Source: Tolypocladium sp. Sup5 PDA-1
Taxonomy: Eukaryota > Ascomycota > Sordariomycetes > Hypocreales > Ophiocordycipitaceae
Direction: 5' to 3'
Length of the DNA: 64,000 nucleotides
Assembly: GCA_000750105.3 (NCBI GenBank)
Contig: JPHH03000076.1
Coordinates: forward strand, 62,001-126,000
The position numbers were made by a program, and so were the translations under genes. Shown piece by piece: positions 32,768-42,641 of this stretch; the stretch's first letter is position 1; each line of letters begins with the position of its first letter. The notes beneath the pieces were generated by a model. It saw only the letters and a program-made list of their open reading frames with translations. It was not told the origin of the DNA and did no database searches.

Positions 32768-33291
32768 AAGGGTGAGCGTTGGACGGGCGATTTTTTGGGC
32801 GAAATTGGCCAGAGTTATTGGACCATTTGGTGGCAGACATGCCGATTGGGGTCATACATCCGGAGTATAATAAGGTATATACCAGCGGGAGACTGGTCGC
32901 GGCTTTACAGTTATAGAGTATTGTTTATCATTCCACTTTGCGCCCGTCACGGCGGTTGACTCGGTTGAGTTGTGGACAAATCATCTATGTTACCTTATGT
33001 TCAGTCATAGACTCAAGCCAATTGATGTGGCCGACTGATCCGTGACAGGCAACGGCTGTCTCCTGACCGTACCTTTAGCATGGCGGGTCGAGCTCTGGCA
33101 ACTCGGATTTCACAATTTAGTCTGGATTCAATCGATGTGCTGAAATCCTTGTTGGAGTGATCATGTAAGTTGCAGATAGGTTACGTAGCACGAAGTCCGA
33201 CCAAGCCGACGTAGGGTTGTGGGGTCTAAGTGAACCCGTCGTCGATCGAGGCCGCCTGTTAGTCAGCCCCTCCAGCTTAGCTAATATCCCA
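32768..33291. other. Intergenic, HMG-box gene to mobile element
   Basis: About 520 bp, AT-richer than the genes (for example 32860-33010). It probably holds the HMG-gene 3' UTR. No ORF with coding bias. Confidence 0.55.
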
Positions 33292-33300
33292 GCTCCCAGT
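33292..33300. repeat. Left target-site duplication (GCTCCCAGT)
   Basis: This 9-mer abuts the left terminal repeat and is repeated exactly next to the right one (34042-34050). A 9-bp duplication is typical of Mutator-like transposition. Confidence 0.85.
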
Positions 33301-33423
33301 GGGGCCCAATAGGTCCACGGGGCCCCGTGGATTTAATCTGCCACGGGGCCCCGTGGCAATTATATAAGCTCCGCCGGCCACCACTGAAGCCAACCACTAA
33401 AGCCGACAACTAGACCGCTATAA
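33301..33423 (+). repeat. Left terminal inverted repeat with two palindromes
   Basis: 123 bp. It contains two perfect 18-bp palindromes around the shared core CCACGGGGCCCCGTGG (33314-33331 and 33340-33357), then a TATATAA box (33361-33367) and GCTCCGCCGGCCACCACTG. Confidence 0.9.
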
Positions 33424-33479
33424 TTCAGCGTTAGCAGCCACTACCCAAATACGCGTGTCACGTACCTACGCGGGTGACC

Positions 33480-33600
33480 GCTTTTCCTCGACAGGGAAAG
33501 AGTGCTGTCAATAGTATATTAGGAAAACCGAAATTCTATTAATAGCACTTTTTTTCCTATCGAGAATTTCGAAGTGCTCTTGACAGTCTTTCATTCAGGA
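33480..33600. repeat. AT-rich self-complementary segment inside the element
   Basis: Segments around 33500, 33540 and 33572 (GAGTGCTGTCAATAG, CTATTAATAGCACTT, AAGTGCTCTTGACAG) are partly complementary and partly repeated, so the strand could fold. Confidence 0.55.
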
Positions 33601-33660
33601 AGCAGGGCAGTCTGTCTATATTTGGGGGTCGCCCGGTTCGTAGGTAGGTAAGTAGCCACG

Positions 33661-33880
33661 GTGGGCAACGGCAATTAAGGCCAGTAGGCCAGCAAGCTAC
33701 CGAGGCAGTAGGCTTGCGTTCAATCCAGCGAGCCAGCAGGCCAGCAAGCCAACAGGCCAGCAAGTCAGAGAGGTAGTAGGCTTGCATTCAATCCAGTAGG
33801 CCAGCAGGCCCACAGGCTAGTAAGGCCAGCAGCAAGCCAGCAAGCCAGCAAGGCCAGCAAGGCTAGTAGTCTCAAAGGTT
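33661..33880. repeat. Internal tandem repeat block (GCCAGCA-rich)
   Basis: Many degenerate copies of GCCAGCAAGCC/GCCAGCAGGCC. A longer unit, TAGGCTTGCRTTCAATCCAG, occurs twice (33709 and 33777), giving a 68-bp period. Confidence 0.8.
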
Positions 33881-33920
33881 AGATACAATACCCCCAGCGG
33901 TAGTACCTATGGATAGGTAG

Positions 33921-34041
33921 TTATAGTGGTCTAGTTGTCGGCTGCAGTGGTTGGCTTCAGTGGTGGCCGGCGGAGCTTACATAATTGCCACGGCCCCGTG
34001 GCAGATTAAATCCACGGGGCCCCGTGGACCTATTGGGCCCC
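33921..34041 (-). repeat. Right terminal inverted repeat
   Basis: 121 bp, the reverse complement of the left TIR. Differences: 2 bp are missing from one palindrome, TATATAA has become TATGTAA, plus CTAAAG/CTGCAG and CCGC/CCAC changes. Confidence 0.9.
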
Positions 34042-34050
34042 GCTCCCAGT
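34042..34050. repeat. Right target-site duplication (GCTCCCAGT)
   Basis: Exact copy of 33292-33300, directly next to the terminal GGGCCCC. Confidence 0.85.
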
Positions 34051-34187
34051 CCGTTGGCTACTTGATACCTACCTGACGGCAACTCGACACGATGGTCTGA
34101 AGCTCTCGATCTCCTCTGGCAATTCTTCCCACCGGCGCAACACAGCTCTAACACGACGACCACGACAACGGCATAATTGATCCCAAG

Positions 34188-34675
34188 ATGACGTGGGTCT
34201 CGCGGTCCGTGACCTTGACAGGCCTCATCCTCCTGGCCCATTCGTGAGTCGCCCAACGCCTCTCCTCGATTCGCAAGAGTGAGTAGCCTGCTAACGCCTC
34301 GACGCCAGTTGCTACTCGGCGCAAGAGCATGCCGCCCTCTCGTCGGCATCTGCAAAGCATGCGCTATCCCAGCAGCACCCTGGAATCTCGCTTCCGATCG
34401 ACGTTTGCATAGAAACGGTGGTGGCAACCCTGGTCATATGTCTTGGCTTGGTCCTCGGGTCCCAGAAGCTTCGGCCGATTCAATGGCACGTGTGGGCTGG
34501 CAAAATCGAACGCGAGGGCGACGCCGGGTTTCTCGACTGCTCGGGCGAGGTTGACAAGGACTATCGCGGCAGCCCGTTTGGGGCCTTGGAGAGCCGACCT
34601 GGGTTCGTGGACATCCGCAAGCAACGACGCGAGTTTGCCGAATGGGCCAAGGGCAGCAACAAGGGCAGCAAATAA
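34188..34675 (+). CDS. EMC5: ER membrane protein complex subunit 5 (MMgT family)
   Basis: Two exons, 34188-34243 and 34309-34675, with a 65-nt intron (GTGAGT...CTAAC...CAG); 140 residues. The first TM runs through the N-terminus (VTLTGLILLAHSCYSA) and the second is PIDVCIETVVATLVICLGLV (about residues 48-68). The WHVWAGKIERE and PFGALESRPGFVDIRKQRREF motifs are typical of EMC5/Kre27, a core membrane subunit of the EMC insertase. It was once described as a membrane Mg2+ transporter (MMgT). The C-terminus is basic (KGSNKGSK) and cytosolic. The transposon end lies 147 bp upstream, inside the likely promoter. Confidence 0.93.
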
Positions 34676-35165
34676 TGGGAGCATGTACGAATATGAGGAG
34701 GCAGATACGATGACCAATACCACAACACCACAGCCATGAGTCCAATCGTCTGTTCCCTCCATGTGCGAGGCTGTGTTGACTCTCCCAAGATCCTGATACA
34801 AAGGAAGTCGCAGAACGCAGGTGCTACAGCCTCGCTCTGGCGCCTTCCTCCCCGAGACCACAATACACAATTAGGTAAGGCACCACCTGATGTTGAGGCA
34901 GGAACAGTGTACGAAGCCGTTGTCAACAGATGCAATGCCAGCCCTGCGCCTTCCCCCAGTGCCTTGCGACTATCTACCTTGTCTTGTCAAAGGGGCAGGT
35001 TCGACTCGAGACACCTTACCTTACCTTAGGCAGCTGCCCTCAATGCTAATGCCACTCCCTCCAACCTCCTCCTCGCCTGCACAAACGATACACTTCTCAA
35101 TCTCTCTGTCTCCTCCCCGGCATTCATGCTTCGTGTCGCCAAAGACTACTTGCCAGCAGTCCAGA
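34676..35165. other. Intergenic, EMC5 to MSH5
   Basis: 490 bp, tandem genes. It contains TTACCTTACC repeats near 35020. No coding-like ORF. Confidence 0.55.
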
Positions 35166-38100
35166 ATGGCCCGTGGACCGTCATCCATCAGGTCGAGCGC
35201 AGGTTCAGCCTCTGGCCGCAGTCGTCGTCGCCAAACTCCCGGCTCTGGGCGACCCACTGTCAACCCACCCAGTCGCGGCCATGAAACGGCCTTCACGCCA
35301 ACGCCAACAAGGCCTCGGCGACAGGATGGCCCATCTGGAGGCTTTGTACAGCAAACAGGTGGCATGTCATCTGCTCCTATAGATGGGGTCCTTCGAGGTC
35401 AGAGCCGTGGCCTTGGCGGACAGATCCCTTCCGACCTGAGCAACGACACCGAGTGCGATCACGAAGACAGCGGCAGCGTATTGCAAGAGGTCATCATGGC
35501 CCTTGATATGAGAGACGGCGCCTCCATGGGCTGTGCTTTCTTCACTACGGCCACTGGTGCTCTCGCGCTCTCAGAGGATGTACCCATGGCGGATACGAAT
35601 GTTGCCGAGCATTTCGTTACCCACGTCCAACCGACTACGCTCCTCGTCTCTGCAAGGGCCCCAGAGCACCTTATGGACTTCCTCGAGAAACTAGCAGGCT
35701 CGAGTGATGAGGCCGGTCCGTAACTCGGTGCTGTCGCGTCTTGGAAGCCTCGCAGCTGATTTTGTGCAGATGACTGCTCTCGTAGATTTATTCTCCGTGC
35801 TCTGGCATCCTCGAAGTTCTCTCCGGCTTCAGCCTTTGACAGACTTGTTGGCTTGCAATTCGACTCATCTCCCAGTCCATCAGCCATCTTCTCCGGGGGC
35901 GGCGATGGTTTCTCATCCAGCGAGCTTGCCGAGATGGGAGATTCCTCCGGCTGTCAGGAGTCGAGGAACATCAAACTGATGCGCCTCGGGTCCCTTGTCA
36001 ATCTCGACAGCCTTGCATCTGTCCGACTTGCCAAACCCACGCAATCAGCGAAGTCTCGCTGACGTCTTGTAGGTAGCTTGCGCCGGCGCAGTGCTGGCTG
36101 AGCTTCACCGAAGACGATCCACTGGCTGCCTCCCCGACGGCCAAAGCGCAAGTTCGGTATTTCATGTCACCTCAGTCCAGATGTTTTCCTTGGCGAACCA
36201 CGTCTTTGTCAATACGGAAACCCTTCAGTCATTGCAGATTGTTCACTCTGAGCTTCACCCCAACAGTCAAATCTGGGGACCAGACCCCAACGGCGTTGGC
36301 GCAAAGGAAAGCCTCTCCATCTATGGCCTCTTTCATCATCTAGCATCGACACCCCAAGGCCGCACGTGCCTGCGACAGATGATGCTCCGTCCGACGGTGG
36401 ATATGGACACTATATCAGAGAGACAGCGTGTGATAGCCCTGTTCCTTCGTCCGGAAAATGCGGAAAAGACCACACAGGCTGCTTCCATCCTGCGCAAGAT
36501 TCGCAACGTGAGAACAACAGTTTCCCAGCTTCGCAAAGGCATTGATTGCCCATCGACTGGGCGCTCATTTGACCGAGGCGTCTGGGCTACCCTGAGGCGA
36601 TTCGCATTGCAGACTTTGAAACTCCGGGAGGTAGTTGGCACGCTTTTCGGAAGTGAAGCGGTTGGTACAGTCCGCAAGGCAAGTATTGGGTAACTTCCGC
36701 TCCGCAGACGTCGTGGGATATGGTGCTAAGACATTGCAGTTTGTCACGAGCGTCCACCAACCTGCTCTGATGACAGTGGGTGATATGATTAATAAAACCA
36801 TCGATTTTGATCAGTCCGAATCTCGGCGACGCTCGTCGGTGAAAGCCGGCATCGATGCCCACCTAGATGAGCTCAAAAGACGCTATGACGGCATGGGAAG
36901 CTTCTTAACAGAAGTAGTCAACCAGGTCAACCAAAAGCTGCCAGAGTGGGCTTGCCAGTATATTCGATCGTGCATATTCCTGCCCCAGCTTGGCTTCCTC
37001 ATGGTCGTCGACCTAGACCCCCACACCGGCAACGGTAAATATGAGGGCGAAGGAGGCGACGGCGAGCGATGGGAGAAGCTATTTACGGCAGACGGGGCAG
37101 TGTGTTACAAGAACCGCCACATGAAGGAGCTTGACGAACAGTATGGCGACATGTATGGTGAAATTGGAGGCAAGTTCACCCTGCGACAACCCAGAGAAAG
37201 CTAACACCTCCCAGACAGGGAGGTTGAAATCATCCATCACCTCGCCACGGCCGTTCTGGAACATGAAGATGCACTCACCACTGCTTCGGATGCCTGCGGT
37301 GACTTTGATGCAATCCTGGCACTGGCCATCGGAGCCGAGAAATACAATTGGACGGCACCGCAGATGACAAATGCAGGCATCGTCCAGATTGAAAATGGCC
37401 GTCATCCCCTGCAAGAGCTCGTGGTCCCTTCCTTTGTGCCCAACGACACTGACCTTTGTGGTGGGCACGAAACGTCTCGCCAGGAAGGGCCCGAACCAGC
37501 ACAAATGCTCGTTTTGACCGGTCCAAATCATTCGGGAAAGAGCATCTACCTCAAACAAGTAGCCATCATTGTGTACCTTTCACACATTGGCAGCTTTGTA
37601 CCAGCCGAGAGAGCCGTTGTGGGCATTACAGACAAAATCCTAACGCGGATCTCGACGAGGGAGAGCGTGTGCCGGACAGAGAGTGCGTTCGCCATCGATC
37701 TCAAGCAAGTCGCGCAGGCGATGCGGTCCTCGACTCGCCAGAGTCTGGTGCTCATTGACGAGTTCGGCAAGGGTACAAACCCAGACGACGGCGCCGGCCT
37801 GCTCGCCGCGGTACTGGATCATTTTCTGTCCTTAGGCGCGCAGGCTCCAAGACTCTTGGTTGCGACGCACTTTCATGAGCTCATCGAGGGCGGCTATCTA
37901 AGTGGGCACGTGGGGCTTCTCCTTGGCCACATGGACGTGAGGACGGACTGGGAAGCCGACCGAGTCGAGGACCAGATAACATACCTCTTCAAGCTCACAC
38001 AGGGGCACAGCTCTTCGAGTTTTGGTAGTCGATGTGCAGCGCTGAATGGAGTACCCAGCGTCATTATCGATCGTGCCGAGGCAATATCCTTGCTCCTCAG

Positions 38101-38305
38101 TCGCAATGAGGATCTCAGTTCTTTGTGTGCAAGACTGTCGCAGGAAGAAGAACGGTGCCTGGAAGTTGCTGAATCCGTGGCCAGACCATTCTTGGAGGCG
38201 GATTTCGGCGAGGGAATGTCACCAGATGGACACCATGATTCGACTCTCAAGGAATTTTTGTGTGACATACTCTCTACGAGTACGCCAAGCCCGGGCAAGG
38301 AGTAA
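35166..38305 (+). CDS. MSH5: MutS homologue 5 (meiotic crossover factor)
   Basis: Five exons: 35166-35715, 35770-36020, 36073-36664, 36708-37173 and 37219-38305; 981 residues with consistent phases. MSH5 forms a clamp with MSH4 that stabilises Holliday-junction intermediates and promotes crossovers in meiosis; it does not repair mismatches. The Ser/Arg-rich N-terminus (about 100 residues) is variable. The core has SLVNLDSLASV-ACAGAVLAEL and the lever region SIYGLFHHLASTPQGR. The C-terminal ATPase has Walker A (TGPNHSGKS), the ISTRESV stretch, Walker B (LVLIDEFGKGTN) and VATHFHEL. Intron 3 as modelled is only 43 nt and is the least certain splice. An intact gene implies retained meiotic capacity. 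Confidence 0.92.
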
Positions 38306-38985
38306 GAGCCAAGGTATTGTCAAGTTTGACCCATCGACGACACGATGTGGGAGCGGCGAGGGACGCGAACGATTTATTGCTTCCATTTTGGAGTGGCCTG
38401 CTGTGGGCCTCTTCGTTCAAGCCAGGGCTGTCCATATTTGCTCTAACCAGAATTTACTCCCTCACGGACGGGCGATGGGCTCCTGTTCAAATATATAATC
38501 ATGTACATTGGGCGAACACCAGGCCCAGCCTAGAACTATACTGGCCATTCGCCGACGCCCGTTCAAAACAGAGCCTTGAGCTTTATGTTCCACGTTGAAA
38601 ACGACTGTAGCTCCGTTTCCCAACGCACATCGTTGCGATGCTAGTCGAATTAGTCGCCAGAATCCTTGTCCAGCACATTTCGTCATCTGGTCCATAAGTC
38701 ATCAATCATCATACCGAAGCCGGCTCACTCTTATGGTGCGCCCTGCGACTTCATCAGTCGCCATGCAACCCCTGTTGAAAAGCATTGGTCCAACAAAGTC
38801 GCTTGTTCTGGTCTCTGCTCCTTGATGTCCTTGGCTTCCTGTACGTTGGCGTTGGATATCCCTGCAGCCGGCTAGGCTGGTCGAGTGCGTTCTCGCCAGG
38901 GACAAGGTCGGCTTCGATTCTGAACTGCCAGGCCAATGACACGGCTGTTCTTTTGTTCGTCCACTGACTGGGCAGGCGGTCTGAC
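38306..38985. other. Convergent intergenic region, MSH5 / GPI protein
   Basis: 680 bp with two converging 3' ends. ORFs here are short and unbiased. Confidence 0.55.
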
Positions 38986-39771
38986 TCAGGGCCATGCCTC
39001 AGCCAACAAGGGCAAGGCCAGGCCAACTGCTGCGACAAGTGCCAGCACGGGTGAGCGAGGCGGGCGGCCGGTGCTTGCGCCAGACCCCTTGCCAAAGGAT
39101 TCGCACTTGGTCGCTTCGAGCTTGGAACATGCTTGGGAGCTCAGGCTGGAGCAGATGGGCGTGGCCGAGGGTCCGAGGTTCCCCGCGGCGCCGCCGACAG
39201 TGGTGCCTCCGCCGCCTGGCACGTCAATGGTTACCCCGTAGCTACCGCTGCCCTGCAGACCCGTCACACAGGCGTTGTAGTTGCTCGAGCAGCCCTTGAC
39301 GGCCGAGGCGCACGAGGCGCTGTTGCCAAACGTCGTAGCCGCATAGGGGAAGGAGAAGTACGGGTTGGGCACGTACGACACTACGGGGGTTGCACCTCCG
39401 GTCGGGGCCGTCGCCGGCGCGGTTCCGGTACAGACTGCTCTGTGGCCAATGTCAGGAAGCTCGCCTCGGGGACGTTGCCATAGAGGCTCTGGAATCGATG
39501 GGTAAGGTACTCACCCAGAGGGACAGCACGCCGGGTCATTTTTTGCATCGAGCGCGCACGTCTGGCCGTTCTGGCAACAGATGTCGTTGAAGGCGGCGCC
39601 CAGGGACGTCGGGCACGGGAAGGTATTGGCAGGGCATTGCGCTCTCGCGAACAAGACGGCCGTCGCAGCCGGGGCGTACGTCGCTGGCGCGGGCGATTCG
39701 GCGGCTTGCGACACCGTAGACAGCCCAGCGAGGGCGAGCAGCAGGACGACGTTGAGCCTGTTGTTGCCCAT
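38986..39771 (-). CDS. Secreted GPI-anchored Cys-rich cell-surface protein
   Basis: Two exons, 39771-39515 and 39439-38986; 236 residues. An N-terminal signal peptide (NRLNVVLLLALAGLSTVSQA, cleavage near residue 23) is followed by a Cys-rich module (CPANTFPCP, DICCQNGQTC, ACCPSG). A Ser/Thr/Gly-rich region has paired cysteines (CASAVKGCSSNYNAC and CSSLSSQACSKLEATKC). The C-terminus has a hydrophobic tail (SPVLALVAAVGLALPLLA) after small residues (GSGAS), a GPI-attachment signal. Such proteins sit in the plasma membrane or cell wall. Splicing is supported by the phase-2 junction restoring G-A-V-C. No enzymatic motif is recognised. Confidence 0.82.
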
Positions 39772-40320
39772 TGCGGACGGCGCAAGGAGCTGGAATGCGA
39801 CTGGGGTGGCGGTGTGAGACTGTTATGGCGGTGTTGAGGTTTTTCAAGGCAAGCGTCAAAGTGCCTGACCGAGGTGGTGCGGTGCGTGGACGAAAGTTGG
39901 CAGCTCGAAGCCTCAGCCGAGATGGCGGTGGGCGACAAAAGAGCCCATCCGCCCGCCATCCATCGTGCATTAATATTGGATGCAGCCCATGGGTTGGATG
40001 GCCAGGCTTGCTTGGCGCGCACTGCAGGCCTGTCCACCGCAGTTCGGTGTGTCTGGATGATGTCATTCAGGTGGCCGTGGTTGGCCGAGCAACCCCTGCC
40101 AGAACAATGCCCCTCTCGACCCCTCCATCCCCATCTCCATGTGCATCTCATCAGTCTCTTGGATGAACTGTCGACCCATTATCTCCGTGCAGAATACTTC
40201 GTACGTCGTTTCCTTGCATCAAGCACTCCGTACAGCATCTCATCTACATACATCGCGTAGGCCAAAAACGCAGTGGCTCTCCGACTCTACACGAGTCGAT
40301 AGCCTGGGTATTCTCCCTCA
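39772..40320. other. Intergenic, GPI-protein promoter / 40.3 kb gene 3' side
   Basis: 549 bp. It contains two members of the GTAC-type motif family (near 40195 and 40224). No coding-like ORF. Confidence 0.55.
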
Positions 40321-41259
40321 CTAATGCCCTCGCACGTGAGCGAGGATAAGTCGAAGTCGGCCCAGCGCCCTCGTCTCGCTGCTCTCCTGGCCAAGGATTG
40401 CGGGCTCCTCGCCTGCCAGATGGTCAATCTCGCGCCTAGCCTCTGATGCCAGGGGACCCAGGTCCCCCCAAACCTCATCAGTGTAAGCCGAGAGAACGTC
40501 GCTCCACTGCTGGAGCCAGATACCCTGCGCGACAGAAACATCCACGGCGCCCGTGTAGAGCTGCGCATCGGCCGAGGATATCGCATCTAGGCGGGAGGCA
40601 AAGTCAGGGTTGAAGTTAAGGAGCTGGTCCCAGGCGATTGCTCGACTGCTTGTAGTGCCGCCGCCGAAGAGCGCTTCCCGGAGCCGCGCCGCCTCGGAGG
40701 GCGACAGGCTATCATCCTCCTCCTCCAGCGGCATCGCATCTGCCGGATCGTCGGGGAGTGACAGGAGCTGCACCACAGCAGCGCCGTCGGACGCCTCTTG
40801 CTCTGCGACCGAGCTGTGAGGCCGTCGTGGGGCCTGGTTCTGTAGCTGTCCTTCTGCGAACTGGCCATCGTGATTGGGCGGCCCGTTTATGAAGGAGTCG
40901 AAGGCCTCGGATGAGTTGTCTGTATGCGTAGCCTCCCTCAGCGATTCGCCCATTCTGGTTGCTGCCCGTTGTGATGATGTGGATGATGATGCCTCGCCGA
41001 GATTTGTCGGTGGCCGACTGGAGCTGGCCGTTGCCTTTTGTCCCGGCAGAGCACTGGGCATGGTGTCGGTGTTGCTTCCGGTCATGGCACTGAGTGCCAG
41101 CTTGCCCGAGGCCTGTAGGCGATCAACAATCGAAGGGCCGTTGTCTCGCGCCTTTCCTTTGTCCTTGCCCTCGCCGCCATTGTTGCTACCGCCATTATCA
41201 CGGGTGGGACGTTTGTCTCCGCCCTGGCGGCCTTGCGCGCGTCCTTGATCCCCATCCAT
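40321..41259 (-). CDS. Hypothetical acidic fungal protein
   Basis: Single exon, 312 residues, from the ATG at 41259. The first 180 residues are hydrophilic and low complexity (Gly/Asp/Lys-rich start, then Ser/Thr-rich). The C-terminal 110 residues look folded and helical: PSEAARLREALFGGG, AWDQLLNFNPDF, GIWLQQWSDVLSAYTDEVWG and EARREIDHLAGEE. No catalytic motif, signal peptide or TM is seen. Codon bias supports a real gene. I do not recognise the family beyond its being a conserved-looking fungal protein. Confidence 0.65.
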   Translation of the reverse strand: MDGDQGRAQGRQGGDKRPTRDNGGSNNGGEGKDKGKARDNGPSIVDRLQASGKLALSAMTGSNTDTMPSALPGQKATASSSRPPTNLGEASSSTSSQRAATRMGESLREATHTDNSSEAFDSFINGPPNHDGQFAEGQLQNQAPRRPHSSVAEQEASDGAAVVQLLSLPDDPADAMPLEEEDDSLSPSEAARLREALFGGGTTSSRAIAWDQLLNFNPDFASRLDAISSADAQLYTGAVDVSVAQGIWLQQWSDVLSAYTDEVWGDLGPLASEARREIDHLAGEEPAILGQESSETRALGRLRLILAHVRGH

Positions 41260-42641
41260 TACTCAAGCCCTTGGGCGTCGCTGTATGGTGCTGCACGGCC
41301 GTTGCTCTGGCGGGGCTCGCTTGCCTGGCAGCGCTTTAGGTGAGGCAGGGATGGGCTCCGCGTACTGGAAAAGGCACGATGGCCAGTGTTGTCGGTATGT
41401 TGACGATGGAGATGTCAGGAGTAGGTGCCTGCTGTGTCGTCGAAGTACATGGCCACTTCCTCGGCGAGTGCTAATTCATGGGAACCCACCTTTATTGTCC
41501 GCCTCGCAGCATGTGACTGTTTACCTTGCTTGCCGACATCACGACTGCCCGACTTTATGTGGCGGCTGGCAGGCAATACCAGTCACAGAACAAGGTAGCC
41601 AGAAGTTGAGTCCAGTAGAAGAAGGCTTCTGCAACGCCATGGATAGGATTTGGATGAACTGGTCCATGCTCGCTCACCAGCTACCCTGCAGCGCTCACGC
41701 GGTTGCTCTGCTCCAGATAGGCAAGATAAGGTACCTGGCACACGCGCCGTTTGTACTGACCCCGCCACCGCCTATCGCAGCACTGCAAGTAGCGCGAGCA
41801 TCGCAGCATCTTATCGCATCTTGACCAGCCGCCGGCCTGCGACTCTGGCTGTGCGTGCCCAACAATAAAGCCTGTAGGTGTAACGTCGAGTACCTTACCT
41901 AGGTACCTTGGGTACCTGGTATGGGACCAGCTGCACACGCCGCTTGTACCGCACAGCATTGCATTCATACCGCGCAGCGTCCATCTGCTGCATTAGGTTG
42001 TGACAGAGAAGAAGGAAAGAAAGGCATCCAAGGGAGGTAGGTACCTAGGTACAAAGTACGCAGAGATACCTTGCCGGGCAAAGCACAGGTGCATTGCGGC
42101 AGGTACCCACCCGGTACTTCCCCAACAGCGGGAGCCCAGCCAGCCCACCTCACCTCGCCTCAGTTGACCACTTGCAGGCGCTGGAGCTGCTGGCGGCCTG
42201 AGGTGCTGAGGCGCTGAGGTGCTGTGGGAGCTGCCCTCGGGCCCACCACCACGGCGCCAGACGACATCATCCACCCTTCTTCTCCCCCCGTCCACATCCA
42301 CAGCCGCATCCGCACCCGCATCCCGCATCTGCATCTGCCATCTCGCTTGACAGCCAAGGCAAGGCAGCACTCGACTCGACTCGCCTCGACTGGCCAGATC
42401 AGACCCGACAGTCGACGACCCGCCCGACCGCTGAGCTGTCTCTCGCGTCGCTCGCACGCCCGCACGGCACGCCGCCTCCTCCGTTCAGCCCGCCACCGTC
42501 CCGACCCGACCTGACCTCGCGACCTCGTCGACGACGCCGTCCTCCCCGCGTCACCGTCTCGCGTGCTCTGCCTGCCCGCCTGACAGCCTGCCCGCCGCTC
42601 CCCGCTCTCACCTCCTCCTCTCGCCATAGCTGCCAACCAAG
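41260..42641. other. Divergent intergenic region, 40.3 kb gene / B55
   Basis: 1.38 kb shared promoter region. It contains clustered GGTACC/TACCTAGGTA motifs (41887-42050) and a CTGAGGTGCTGAG repeat (42195-42225). The last 350 bp before the B55 start are very C-rich, consistent with a 5' leader. Confidence 0.55.

Larger units (their letters stand above)
33301..34041. mobile_element. 741-bp non-autonomous Mutator-like element (MITE)
   Basis: The element begins GGGGCCCAATAGG and ends with its reverse complement, CCTATTGGGCCCC. The inverted termini pair over about 122 bp with only a 2-bp indel and a few substitutions, and are bounded by identical 9-bp direct repeats. The roughly 500-bp interior has no ORF of note. 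It consists of an AT-rich part (33480-33600) with partly self-complementary segments, and a tandem block built on GGCCAGCAAGCC-like units. Long TIRs plus a 9-bp TSD point to the Mutator/MULE superfamily; without a transposase it must be mobilised in trans. Strong TIR identity and an intact TSD suggest recent insertion. It lies between the HMG-box gene and EMC5, ending 147 bp upstream of the EMC5 start, so it could influence EMC5 expression. Confidence 0.88.

Noticed and set aside
41285..41824. 179-codon ORF upstream of B55
   Set aside because: Random-looking composition and no bias; it lies in a divergent promoter region.
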